From Ophiosphaerella korrae (taxonomy: Eukaryota > Ascomycota > Dothideomycetes > Pleosporales > Phaeosphaeriaceae), in the NCBI GenBank assembly GCA_028456385.1, contig JALNQF010000964.1, forward strand, positions 1 to 10,155: a stretch of DNA of 10,155 bases, read 5' to 3'. This document shows, in pieces, positions 1-7,939 of the stretch. Within the stretch, counting starts at the first letter, position 1, and each line of letters starts with the position of its first letter. The notes beneath the pieces were generated by a model, which was not told the origin of the DNA, did not search any database, and was given only the letters and a program-made list of their open reading frames with translations. The translations under genes were made by a program, and so were the position numbers.

Positions 1-76
1 AGTAAATATAAAGTATAAAGCTAAGTATATAATAAATTTATAATTTATAATCTTAGTAAATATAAAGTATAAAGCT
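1..76 (+). repeat. Remains of the 54-bp tandem repeat inside the LTR
   Basis: The 22-base string beginning AGTAAATATAAAGTATAAAG occurs at 1 and again at 55, a period of 54. The same period separates the two CACGTAATAAATTT units at 6536 and 6590 in the other LTR copy, so the duplication is an ancestral feature of this LTR family. It lies in the middle of the LTR, where it could have carried promoter or enhancer sites. That role is inference. Confidence 0.75.
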
Positions 77-294
77 AGCTAAGAAACTTAGGTATATAGT
101 TAGTAGGATACGTATTATTAGGATAGTATTAGTAATTTAATCTTTTAACTATAGAACGCTAGTATAAGATAGTTATAAAATATCTTCTACTTTTTATAGT
201 TATTATAGATCCTTATATAAGCTTTTATTATTACTTTATAATCTATTAACTCTTTAGATAAGTACTTATAGTTAATAATAGGAGGCCTATTATA
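1..294 (+). repeat. LTR of a Ty3/Gypsy element, 3' part, heavily RIP-mutated
   Basis: This segment aligns by eye with 6565-6858, over the same total length of 294 bases. Most differences are transitions, and the 6565-6858 copy is the more C/G-rich one, as expected if this copy has been mutated more often. The two copies stop resembling each other right after the shared GGAGGCCTATTATA (ends 294 and 6858), which fixes the LTR 3' end. The 5' part of this LTR lies outside the window. What follows at 299 is not the leader and gag seen after the other copy but the start of an RNase H domain. So this is more likely a 3' or solo LTR inserted in an older element than a 5' LTR with its own body. Confidence 0.85.
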
Positions 295-298
295 AGTA

Positions 299-685
299 AT
301 AGTAAAGATAAACGTATCTAACTTAGTTTATAGAATAGTACTAATATAAGAAGACTTAAGAACTAAATAAAAATACTTAGTTAAATACTTCTCTAAGAAA
401 ATAAAGCTAGTAGAACTTAACTACCTAATTTATAATAAAGAAATACTAGTAATCTATAAAGTATTTAAGTAATAGAAAGTATACTTATAAAGAGTAAAAT
501 ACTAAATAAAAGTCTATATAGACTATAAGAATTATATAAGATTTATAATAAATAAAGACTTATTATAATACTATATAAGATAGTAAAAGTTCTTATTAAT
601 ATTTAACTTAGAAATTATATATATAAAAAGATAAGATAACTAATTTATAAATACTCTAAGTAGAAGACTAGATCTATAAAAAGAA
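299..685 (+). other. RNase H domain of the chromovirus pol remnant
   Basis: The Ty3-type RNase H would degrade the RNA strand during reverse transcription. Visible landmarks are a DASD-like motif at 311-322 now reading N-V-S-N, the N-Y-x-I-Y-x-K-E block at 419-442 with its Glu retained at 440, and a D-H-K-N motif at 521-532 reading D-Y-K-N with the Asp retained. The domain closes with a decayed ADALSRR-type end reading L-S-R-R near 656-667. The first catalytic Asp has become Asn (AAC at 311), a G-to-A change. The domain begins only a few bases after the LTR end, so almost the whole RNase H is present but nothing upstream of it. Confidence 0.88.
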
Positions 686-902
686 ATAAACACTATAAGT
701 ATAGTTCTAGTTAAGAAAAAAAAAAGATACCTAGTTCTAAATATACTTAAAATAGCTACTATACTTAAAAGAATAAGTAGCGAGCTAAATAAATAGATTT
801 AGAAAATAATATAAAAAGTATCTAAAAAAAAAAAATAAACTAGAAAACTAAAAAGGATTTATAAAAGCTTATAAAAGGATATATATTTTAAAGAAGATTT
901 AA

Positions 903-1560
903 AGAGAATTTATATAATAATTTTATAAGTTACTAGTATATAAATACTAAAGAATTAAGAAAATACTAGATAGACTTTTAAGAGACTACTATATCCTAAG
1001 AGTAAAATAACTAGTAAAAGAAGTACTATAAGATTATATAAAATACTATAGAAATAAGTATAATAGATATATACTATATAGAATACTATAACTAATTAAA
1101 GTACTAAAATAACTTTAAAAAGTAAAAATAATAAACTTTATTATAAAGCTACTTAAGTTAAAAGACCTAATATTAGGAGTTAAGTATAATAGAATCTTAA
1201 TAATAGTAGATAAGCTTATAAAGTATATATACTTTAAACTATATAAAGAAAAAATTAGAATAGAGGTTACTATATATTAGGTTCTAATAACTATAATTAG
1301 CTAATATAGTACTCTAGATAAGATTATTATAGATAGAAACGTATAGTTTATATTAAAACTATAGAGAATAATAATAGTATAATTAGAAATATAATACGTA
1401 ATATTAATAGTATATTATTTATAAATAGATAAATAATTAGAACGAATAAACTAGATAGTAGAGTAGTACTTAAGATACTACTTTAACTATAACTAGAATA
1501 ACTAGGTATAGTTACTACTTATAGTATAGTTAGTATATAATAGTATAAAGAATATAGTAA
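903..1560 (+). other. Integrase: zinc-binding N-terminus and DDE core
   Basis: The N-terminal zinc-binding part shows a decayed His-His stretch ending in a Q-G-I-x-K-T-like string near 918-965, an R-D-Y-Y motif at 981-992, and a CxxC reading Y-I-K-Y at 1035-1046. The core follows with D-F-I (first Asp now Asn, AAC at 1134), a V-D-K-L-I-K string near 1206, then Asp at 1332 (GAT kept) and Glu at 1440 (GAA kept). Exactly 35 residues separate the last two, the D35E spacing of retroviral-type integrases, and the Glu sits in the expected Q-T-E-R context. Loss of the first Asp and many stops make it inactive. Confidence 0.9.
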
Positions 1561-2000
1561 TAAGAATATTACTTTTCTTTATAAACTATAGATTTAACTC
1601 TAATATATATAGAATACTAAGAAATATAGAATTCTAGACTCTAAAAGGAGAGAATTTTATAAATAGACTAAAAGAAATATATAATTAACGAAAATAAGAT
1701 ATAGAATTCTTATACAATTAAATAGTAAAATACTATAATAAGAAATACTAAAAAAAACTTTAATTTAAAAAAAGAGAAAAAGTATAGTTAGTATAAAAGA
1801 ATATTAAGAGTAAATAATTAAGTTTAAAACTTAATTACGTAAAGATTAAACTATATAAAGTTAAAAAGAAAGTTATACTAGTTATATTTAAACTAAAACT
1901 ACTAAGTAAAATAAAGATATACTTAACTTTCTATATAGTACTACTTAAAATAGTACTATAAGATATAGAACTACTAGTATATAAAGTAGATATATATAGA

Positions 2001-2166
2001 GAATAGGAAGAATAAAAAGTTAAAGAAATTTTAGTATACTAGTTCTATAATAGTAGAAATTACTACTTAGTAAAATAAATAAGTATAAACGAAAAAAGAT
2101 AACTATAAGAAGATATATAGGAACTAGAGGATAACCTTAATTACTCTAAGAAACTAGAAGAGTTCT
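2001..2166 (+). other. Chromodomain at the pol C-terminus
   Basis: In the integrase frame the segment reads as a chromodomain. A V-x-E-I-L string near 2019 is followed by Y-Y-L-V-K with a stop at the expected Trp. Then comes a WEP-like block near 2118-2126 whose Trp codon is TAG, with a D-N-L and a Leu-rich helix after it. Chromodomains at this place read methylated histone H3 tails and steer integration into heterochromatin, which is established for chromoviruses. The stretch between the first Trp position and the WEP-like block seems several residues longer than usual; I cannot tell an insertion from decay. Confidence 0.75.
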
Positions 2167-2502
2167 AATATTAAAACTCTCTAGATTACTTTATAGTAAA
2201 CTAAGAAAACTAATACTACTACTACTAGATAGAGAGGTAATAGGAATACTTAATATAAGAAAGTTAAGAGTAGCCCTTATAGTAGCCTTTATTATAGCTT
2301 TAAAATTAAGCTTAAACTCTATAAAAGTAGCTTATATAATAGACTTCTTATTATTTAAAGCTTTTATTTTATAAAAATAAACTAAATAGGTATAATTTTT
2401 TACTTATATACTTAGAATCGAATTACGTTCTACTTTAGCTACTATAATCTATTTAGATAGTTTATCTTAAGCGTAGTTAATAGCTTTCCTTATTATAAAT
2501 AA

Positions 2503-2964
2503 GTATAGACGCAAGAATAAGTATTATTAACCTATACTTTACTAGAGATATACTAAAAAGATTATAAAATAAATAAGTATTAGTATAAATATATACCTTA
2601 TAAGCTTTACTATATTTTAAAGAAATATAATTTATAAGAGGATTTAAAAACTTATAATAAGAATAAGAGAATATAGTAATACTATAATATAATATATAAT
2701 CTACTAACTAAAGATAATAAAGAGTAGACTTAGTAGGTATAAGAGAAGATAAAGAACTTAATATTAATAAAGAAACTAGATTAATAACTTTAGCTCTAGA
2801 ATAGAGAAACTAAAACCTACCTAGAGAAAAAGATAGTATTATAGGCGTAATAAGAGAAATTAAGATAGAACTAATTAATCCTAACTTAGATACTAATAAA
2901 GTATAAGACAAGTAAAGTAATAACTTTAATTAAGAAACTACTTATAACTAAGATACGTAGTAGT
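2503..2964 (+). pseudogene. Possible degenerate extra reading frame between pol and the next LTR, unknown product
   Basis: I do not recognise this product. In the frame of base 2602 the plus strand gives a stretch with several Tyr codons that could be former Cys codons (about 2557-2630). A long Lys/Glu/Leu-rich part follows, from about 2640 to 2958, suggestive of a coiled coil. The part from 2887 to 2954 is free of stops. The composition differs from the flanks, and the frame holds over some 300 bases, which argues weakly for former coding DNA. It lies on the same strand as the pol remnant, between its end and the LTR-like block at 3023. It could be an accessory ORF of that retroelement, a piece of another element, or chance in purine-rich DNA. 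The start is undefined. Confidence 0.3.
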
Positions 2965-3023
2965 AATCTATAATTATATATAGATAGATTAAAAGTAATC
3001 TATAATATTATATAAATAGATTA
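2962..3023 (+). repeat. Two-unit tandem repeat, period about 32 bp
   Basis: AGTAATCTATAATTATATAT at 2962 recurs at 2994 with a few changes (AGTAATCTATAATATTATAT), each unit ending in an ATAGATTA-like string. It directly precedes the LTR-like block, the same place where the 54-bp repeat stands in the two recognised LTR copies. Unit length and sequence differ, so it is not a plain copy of that repeat. Confidence 0.6.
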
Positions 3024-3211
3024 GTATAAGTATATAGTAACTAGAATATATATTATTAGGATAGTATTAGTAATCTAATCTCTAACCTAAAACGTTAATA
3101 CTTAATATTATATATATAAATTAACTATTATTTATAGTTATTACTAATTACAATATAAGCTTTTGTTATTACTTCTTAATCTACTAATAACTTAATAGGT
3201 TATTAGGAAGT
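3023..3211 (+). repeat. Diverged LTR-like block related to the 1-294 and 6419-6858 LTRs
   Basis: Collinear matches to the other LTRs include AGTATAAGTATATAGT at the start, ATTATTAGGATAGTATTAGT at 3051-3070 (identical in 1-294), TTATTTATAGTTATTA near 3128, and the ACTTCTTAATCTACTA string near 3170, followed by a degraded end. Differences include indels and transversions, so RIP alone cannot derive it from the other copies: it is a different subfamily. Neither end is clear. It lies downstream of, and in the same orientation as, the chromovirus pol remnant, so it may be that older element's 3' LTR. Confidence 0.65.
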
Positions 3212-4330
3212 TAACTCTAGTAATCTTATTATACTAGTACTTTAAACTTAAACTATATTTAAGATTTAGTAATACTAAGTATATAATAGATCTTATTATA
3301 ATACTAATTAAAGCTTTCTTAAAAATAACTATTTTACTTTAAAATAAAAAATTACTAGTTTTTTTATATTCTTTATACCTAACTACGTAGGTACCTTACT
3401 TTATTACTTAACTACTCTTCTATTTCTAATTCTATTATTAACTTTATAATAGCTAATAACTTTATAACTTTAGTTTATATTTAATACTTAATTATACTAT
3501 AATAATTAATAGCTCTTAATAGCTATATAGTAGTTATAGTAAGTAAGAAAATCTAATTTAAGTACTTCTATTAATACCTAAGATATAGCTAATAACTTAG
3601 TTAGTAATAGTAGTACTTATAAGCTCTATATATAAAATACCTAACCTTTTATAAAATTTTTCTCTACGCCTTATTAAAGTAACTTACTTAGCTTACTTTT
3701 TAACTTATATATTCTTCTTTAGTACTTACTTATACTTATTATTTTTCTAAGTTTATAACTTAAAGTAGTATATAGCCTTTATTTACTATATAATATATAA
3801 AGGCTTTAGGTAGCTACTATTTTATATATTTCTATACTTTAAGTATCTTAATTAAATATATTTAATTACTTTATAAGCTTTTTTACTTAAATCTATCTTT
3901 ATAGTAGTTAATAATTAAAGATATTTATAGCTAATCTATAGTATTTCTCTTTTAAATACTTTTTTACTAAATTACGTATTATAATATATTAGTTTACTCT
4001 ACTTCCTAATAAGTATAAGTATTATATATAGTAAAATAACTTTTATAATTTATAGACTATATAATTTTAATATAATAAACTACTAAGAATATTTTAAAAG
4101 TAATACTCTTATAGTAATATTATATATAAAGACCTAAGATACTAATCTTAAGATAAAATAGATAGTTACAATATAAAACTAATTAAGCTTAATAATTATA
4201 CTTTTAGCCTTTTTTATATATCTTATACTATCTCTAGTAAAGCTTATACTTTATTTTATAGCTAGATCTACTTTATCTTTAATAATAGATTTAACTTATA
4301 TATATTTCTAAAAACTTTATAATATACTAC
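3212..4330. other. Unassigned AT-rich segment; possible decayed minus-strand frame
   Basis: No known gene recognised. The plus strand is T-rich here, so any decayed coding strand is probably the minus strand. Reading the minus strand from about 4330 down to about 3450 in one frame gives a Lys/Arg/Ile/Leu-rich conceptual product with roughly one stop per 12 codons, about what this base composition would give by chance. I could not match it to a family. No terminal inverted repeats, tRNA or terminator could be supported. Only three CpA/TpG dinucleotides were noticed here. Confidence 0.25.
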
Positions 4331-5160
4331 TATATATATTAAAAGTATTATATTTAATTAGCTAAAAAGTATTAGACTATATAGTAAAGAGACTAAATAA
4401 AGTTATAAAAGCTAGAGACTATAATCTAAGATATACTATAAACCTAAATTATTTACTTTAATTTATAAGCTTATAGAAGTATATCTAAAATTAGAGTTTT
4501 AGAGATAATTAATACTATACCTAATATTTTAACTAAAGATATAAATAAGTTTTAAAATAAGCTATATAAATAATAGACTATAGTAAAAGAGATTTATAGT
4601 TTAGAGTTAAAAGGCTTTATATATCTCTTTTAACTTATATTAGAAAGTATAGATAAATCTCTTATATTATATCTAAGAAAAAAAGTAACTTAATAAGTAG
4701 ATATTAAATATTATATAAATTATACTAATATATTAATAAGTTAATATTTATAAAGATATATTACTATAGTCTTATATTATATATAATACTATAAGGATAG
4801 TAACTACTAATTTATAGTTACTTACTAATATATATTAATTCTTTTTATTTTATAATTACTTATAAGATAGTTATATATTATAAAGCTAGGATCTAAAGTA
4901 ATAAGCTATAATAAGAGTATATACTATAGTAGAGAGTATAGTATAGTAGATTATAAAGTTTATATAATAATAAAGTATAAAGGATATATTAGCTATAAAA
5001 AAGTTAAAGTAATAAATAGTATAACTAAAGCTAATTAAAAAAAAAGAGTATATACTTATAAAAAGTAGAAGGATATACTAAGTAAATAGATAGAGCTAAG
5101 TAGTAATTATAATTACTTATTAGTAACTATTTTTCTTTAAGTTAGATAAGAATTTATATA
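4324..5160 (+). other. Unassigned segment with long low-stop stretches on the plus strand
   Basis: I do not recognise a protein. Two stretches are more open than the surrounding DNA: one frame has a single stop in about 45 codons from 4324 to 4459, and another has none for 55 codons from 4871 to 5035. Between them, 4484 to about 4700 also reads with few stops in the second frame. Together they suggest an old coding sequence with at least one frameshift near 4460-4480. It could be the front of an unknown transposon gene or a captured host fragment. It is in the same orientation as the Fot1 transposase downstream but lies too far upstream to belong to it. Confidence 0.3.
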
Positions 5161-5683
5161 TTATAAATAGTACTATATATTTTAAATAGAGAAAGAGAAA
5201 AGAATACTTATCTTTAAATATATATACTAAACCTAAGGTTTATAAAGGTATAGAAAGAGAATAGAGTATTAGTACCTAGTAGTAGTAGTAATAATTATTA
5301 GTATTCCTATTAATAGTTTTATTAGCGCTATTTATCTTAGCTATATTTTATAAGAATCTAAAGAAAGTTATATAAGCTACTAAGTACTATAAGCTAAACC
5401 TAATATAAATCTATTTCTAAAAATAACTATAACTTTTATTTTACTTCTTTTTATAAATATAGCTTTTATTATAATACTTTATTATTTAGCTATTATTAAC
5501 TTACTACTAATAATAGTACTTAAGTAAATATAGATAAAGTAAGTTATACTTTAGTAGAGAAAGTTTCTTTAAGTATTTCTTTTTTTTTATACTTTTATAA
5601 ACTATAGAAGAGTTTTTTACTCTATAGCCTATTATTATTACTAAAGCTAGCTATCTTTAGAATAGAAAGCTTAAGACTAGTAG

Positions 5684-6418
5684 TATCTAACCTTATAAGA
5701 AAAAGAAGTACTTATTAAATTTATCTTATAGATATTTAACTTTATACTATTCTTAGTATACTACTTTATATTATAGTACCTTTAATCTACTAGACTATAT
5801 AAGCTACTATATCTAAACTAGATATAAGTATTTAGAAAGTATTACCTAATACTTTAGGTAAAGATAGTTAAAGTACTAGACTAGAATTATTATAAGAAAA
5901 ATATATACCTAAAGACTATATATTAGTTTAAAGTTATTAGGGGAGTACTATAAGACTTATAAATCTAAGTAGAAAATATCTATACTATAAATAAAATAAA
6001 AGTTATACACTTAATACTAAGCTCTATTAAAGTCTTTATAGGTAAAGATAACTTATATAAATATAAGAGTAAGTAAGTTAAGTATACTATAATTACTACT
6101 ATAGAATATATAAGTACTAATAGTAAGTATCTAAACCCTATAATTATCTAGCTAGCTACTACCTACTAAAGTAACTAGACTACGTATCTTACACCTAGAT
6201 AGTAGTTTAAATTAACTAAATCTAGATATATAGACTTCTATATTAGCTTAGAAACTATAGACTAAGTAAATAGTAAGCTTTAAGTACTAATTTATAATAG
6301 CTTTAGAACTTATAAAACTTTTAAGATTCTTAAATATTATCTTAAAAATAATATTATCTTATACTAGCTTTTTTCTTATACTTCTTATAAGCTTTAGCTC
6401 TATAATATTACTATATTT
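5684..6418 (+). pseudogene. Fot1/Pogo-type DDE transposase, RIP-killed and cut off by an LTR
   Basis: This cut-and-paste transposase family carries a CENP-B-like DNA-binding N-terminus and a DDE endonuclease domain. One frame (base 5699) holds throughout. It begins with an L-T-L-x-E-K-E-V-L DNA-binding string near 5687, then a K-x-L-D-x-N-Y block near 5870. The E-N-I-Y motif with the first catalytic Asp follows (now AAT, 5990), then T-T-I-E-Y-I-S at 6095-6115 and N-P-I-I-I with W to stop. The second Asp motif is at 6296, followed by S-F-R-T-Y-K for GFGTHE, and the third is the PCDV-like block at 6398-6409, its Asp now AAT at 6404. All three catalytic Asp codons read Asn. The N-terminal helix-turn-helix upstream of 5684 is too decayed to place. 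The frame ends at codon 6416-6418, where the LTR begins, so the C-terminal end should lie beyond the inserted element. A short in-frame gap follows the S-L-E string at about 6246. Confidence 0.85.
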
Positions 6419-6434
6419 TGTTATAGTAGTAATA

Positions 6435-6464
6435 AGGGAAAGCTAATTTAAACTAATTAGCCCT
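6435..6464 (+). repeat. Imperfect inverted repeat near the LTR 5' end
   Basis: GCTAATT (6442-6448) pairs with AATTAGC (6455-6461), and AGG (6435-6437) pairs with CCT (6462-6464) across a four-base bulge; the loop is six bases. It could form a hairpin in the LTR DNA or in a transcript. Its function is unknown, and it survived in otherwise mutated sequence. Confidence 0.6.
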
Positions 6465-6535
6465 ACTACAAATAATAATAATATATACAACTTATAGGGC
6501 AACGAACTTAACTAGGAAGCTAACTATAATAGGGA

Positions 6536-6641
6536 CACGTAATAAATTTGTAATTCGCAATCTTAGTAAACACAAAGTATAAATTTGTGCACGTAATAAA
6601 TTTACAATTCGTAATCTTAGCAAATATAAAGCACGAAGCTA
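6536..6641 (+). repeat. 54-bp tandem repeat, two units, inside the LTR
   Basis: CACGTAATAAATTT starts at 6536 and again at 6590, followed in each unit by an AATTCG...AATCTTAG.AAA string. The unit therefore spans 54 bases and the array is two units. The first unit also contains CACAAA at 6571 and its inverted partner TTTGTG at 6584. The other LTR copy at 1-76 shows the same period. Confidence 0.85.
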
Positions 6642-6858
6642 GCTAAGAAGTATAAGTATATAGTTAGTAGCAATACGTATTATTAAGATAGTATTAGTAA
6701 TTTAATCCTTTAACTATAGAACGCTAATACAAGATAGTTGCAAAATATCTTCTATTATTTATAGTTATTATAGATCCTAACGCGAACTTCTATTATTATC
6801 TCTTAATCTACTAGCCCCTAGATAAGTACTTATAGTTAATAATAGGAGGCCTATTATA

Positions 6859-6916
6859 CCTTGCTAATTTAGTTATTACAAGAAGCAAAGCGTAAGTAAC
6901 GTACAGTCTAGCTAAT
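6859..6916 (+). other. Leader between LTR and gag, primer-binding site expected but not identified
   Basis: A minus-strand primer-binding site should start within a few bases of 6858. The sequence begins CCTTGCTAATTTAG and matches no tRNA 3' end that I can name with confidence; RIP changes or a self-priming mechanism could hide it. Nothing else is recognisable before the gag frame. Confidence 0.3.
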
Positions 6917-7198
6917 ATAATAGTAGAAAGTTTAACTAAAATAAGTAAAGCTCCTAGGAGTAGTTATAAGTCTAATAGTACTGTATAGGAAATAATTAAG
7001 GACTAAATTAACAACTTAATCTTAGACAAGAAAGATATAAAGATAGTAATTAACGCCTTAGAAACGTAGAATAAGGAACTATAGGACTACGCGAAATAGA
7101 ATAAAGTATAGATTAAGGTAATTATTAAAGGCTAGAATTAGATAGAACTAATTATACAACGTCTAGTAATAAGTGCGACTAAGAAACTACCTAAGATA

Positions 7199-7600
7199 CC
7201 TATCCTTAAGAAGTTTAATAGGATAAGAGAGAAACTAAGACTCTTTATTACTTTAGCTTAACTCTAGATAGATATATAAGTACTACACTTTAATATAGAA
7301 AAAAAGAAGGTAATATATATTAGGCTATACCTTAAAGAAGACGTAATAAGATAGTATAAACTATACTAGATAGACTACACGATATACTCTCTAATAACCT
7401 AAAAGGACGAGATAAGAGCTATCTTTAGAAGTTATAAATACTTTACTAAATAAATAAGAGTAGTATTTAGAGATATAGACGTTATATAATAAGCTAAAGA
7501 ATAGCTAGAGAAGCTTATATAGAACTAGAGTATTCCTAAGTATATATTATAATTTAAATAACTATCCTAAAATATAGAATAGAACAAGTCTACATTAATA
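7199..7600 (+). other. Capsid-like (retrotransposon Gag) region
   Basis: The frame gives a P-I-L-K-K-F-N start at 7199-7219, with Gly decayed to Arg after it. A Leu/Phe-rich block follows, then the K-V-I-Y-I-R-L-Y-L string near 7310. The wording matches the usual P-x-F-x-G start and hydrophobic helices of the retrotransposon Gag domain. An acidic and basic helix-rich part from about 6990 precedes it. Gag would form the particle that packages the element RNA. Assignment rests on order and pattern, not on any single catalytic motif. Confidence 0.7.
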
Positions 7601-7828
7601 TTACAATTTAAATAAAGACTAAACTCTAAGATTTAATACAAAATAATCTATATAGAGAAACTAAGGATACTAGAAGCCTTAAAGTAATAGGTAATATAAA
7701 TTAACAATAATCTTTAGGAATAGAAGAAGAATAAGTATAGTACCTAAAATAGAAATTAGGATACTAGAGACCCTATAATCCTTAACGCTAATAAGGATAG
7801 GAAGAAGAAGAAGAGTAAAGACTTTACG

Positions 7829-7939
7829 TACTTTAACTATAGTAAAAAGGGCTACTACGTAAAAGACTACTAGTTAAAGAAGAAATAGGATATAGTATAT
7901 TATAAATATAGGAAACTAGGATACTTTATAAAGGACTAT
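7829..7939 (+). other. Two CCHC zinc knuckles of the nucleocapsid part
   Basis: The first knuckle occupies 7829-7870 and the second 7898-7939. Both have the C-x2-C-x4-H-x4-C spacing, with every Cys and His codon now TAC or TAT (Tyr), the exact result of TGC/TGT or CAC/CAT going through single transitions. The residue before the second Cys-His half is Gly in both, as usual. The codon after the first knuckle is TAG (7871) where Trp is common. Nucleocapsid knuckles bind the element RNA. Confidence 0.88.

Larger units (their letters stand above)
299..2235 (+). pseudogene. Chromovirus (Ty3/Gypsy) pol, 3' half: RNase H, integrase, chromodomain
   Basis: Translation of the plus strand, ignoring stops, gives in order an RNase H, a zinc-binding integrase N-terminus, a DDE integrase core and a chromodomain. 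That order is diagnostic of chromoviral pol polyproteins. Reverse transcriptase, protease and gag are missing upstream; the frame starts abruptly after the LTR at 294. RNase H reads in the frame of base 302 and the integrase and chromodomain in the frame of base 981. At least one indel therefore lies between about 662 and 980, probably in the A-runs near 715-725 or 822-836. Stops are TAA/TAG, many at expected Gln or Trp positions, and several catalytic residues are lost, so the gene is dead. The C-terminal limit is approximate: after the chromodomain the frame runs through a Tyr-codon run near 2212-2226 and ends in consecutive stops near 2240. Confidence 0.9.
6419..6858 (+). repeat. Complete 5' LTR (about 440 bp) of a Ty3/Gypsy element
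   Basis: The start is set by TG at 6419 and by the exact end of the Fot1 transposase frame. The end is set at 6858 by the point where similarity to the 1-294 copy stops; it reads TA where a canonical CA would be expected, consistent with RIP. The LTR holds a 30-base inverted repeat near its 5' end, a two-unit 54-bp tandem repeat, and the conserved GGAGGCCTATTATA terminus. It retains many CpA and TpG dinucleotides that are absent upstream. The five bases before it are TATTT (6414-6418), the candidate target-site duplication to look for after the 3' LTR outside the window. TATA-like strings are too common here to name a promoter. Confidence 0.88.

Noticed and set aside
1..150. CRISPR-like array from the repeated AT-rich strings near the start
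   Set aside because: Only two units, period 54, with no spacer of constant length, and the same duplication exists inside the LTR at 6536-6641.
4800..4880. Possible terminal inverted repeat with 5100-5130 (TAGTTACTTACTAAT versus TTACTTATTAGTAACTA)
   Set aside because: The match is short, interrupted and typical of chance in TA-rich DNA; no element boundaries or target duplication could be tied to it.
5327..5420. N-terminal psq-type helix-turn-helix of the Fot1 transposase
   Set aside because: A weak A-x-K-x-Y-x-L pattern is visible, but in a different frame from the transposase and without enough conserved residues to support the call.
5575..5596. T-run as a transcription terminator
   Set aside because: There is no stable G+C stem before it, and similar homopolymer runs occur throughout the window.
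1..6418. Mitochondrial or apicomplexan AT-rich DNA
   Set aside because: No mitochondrial genes or tRNAs are seen. The content is Gypsy and Fot1 elements, and the loss is specific to CpA/TpG, which points to fungal RIP rather than to general AT bias.
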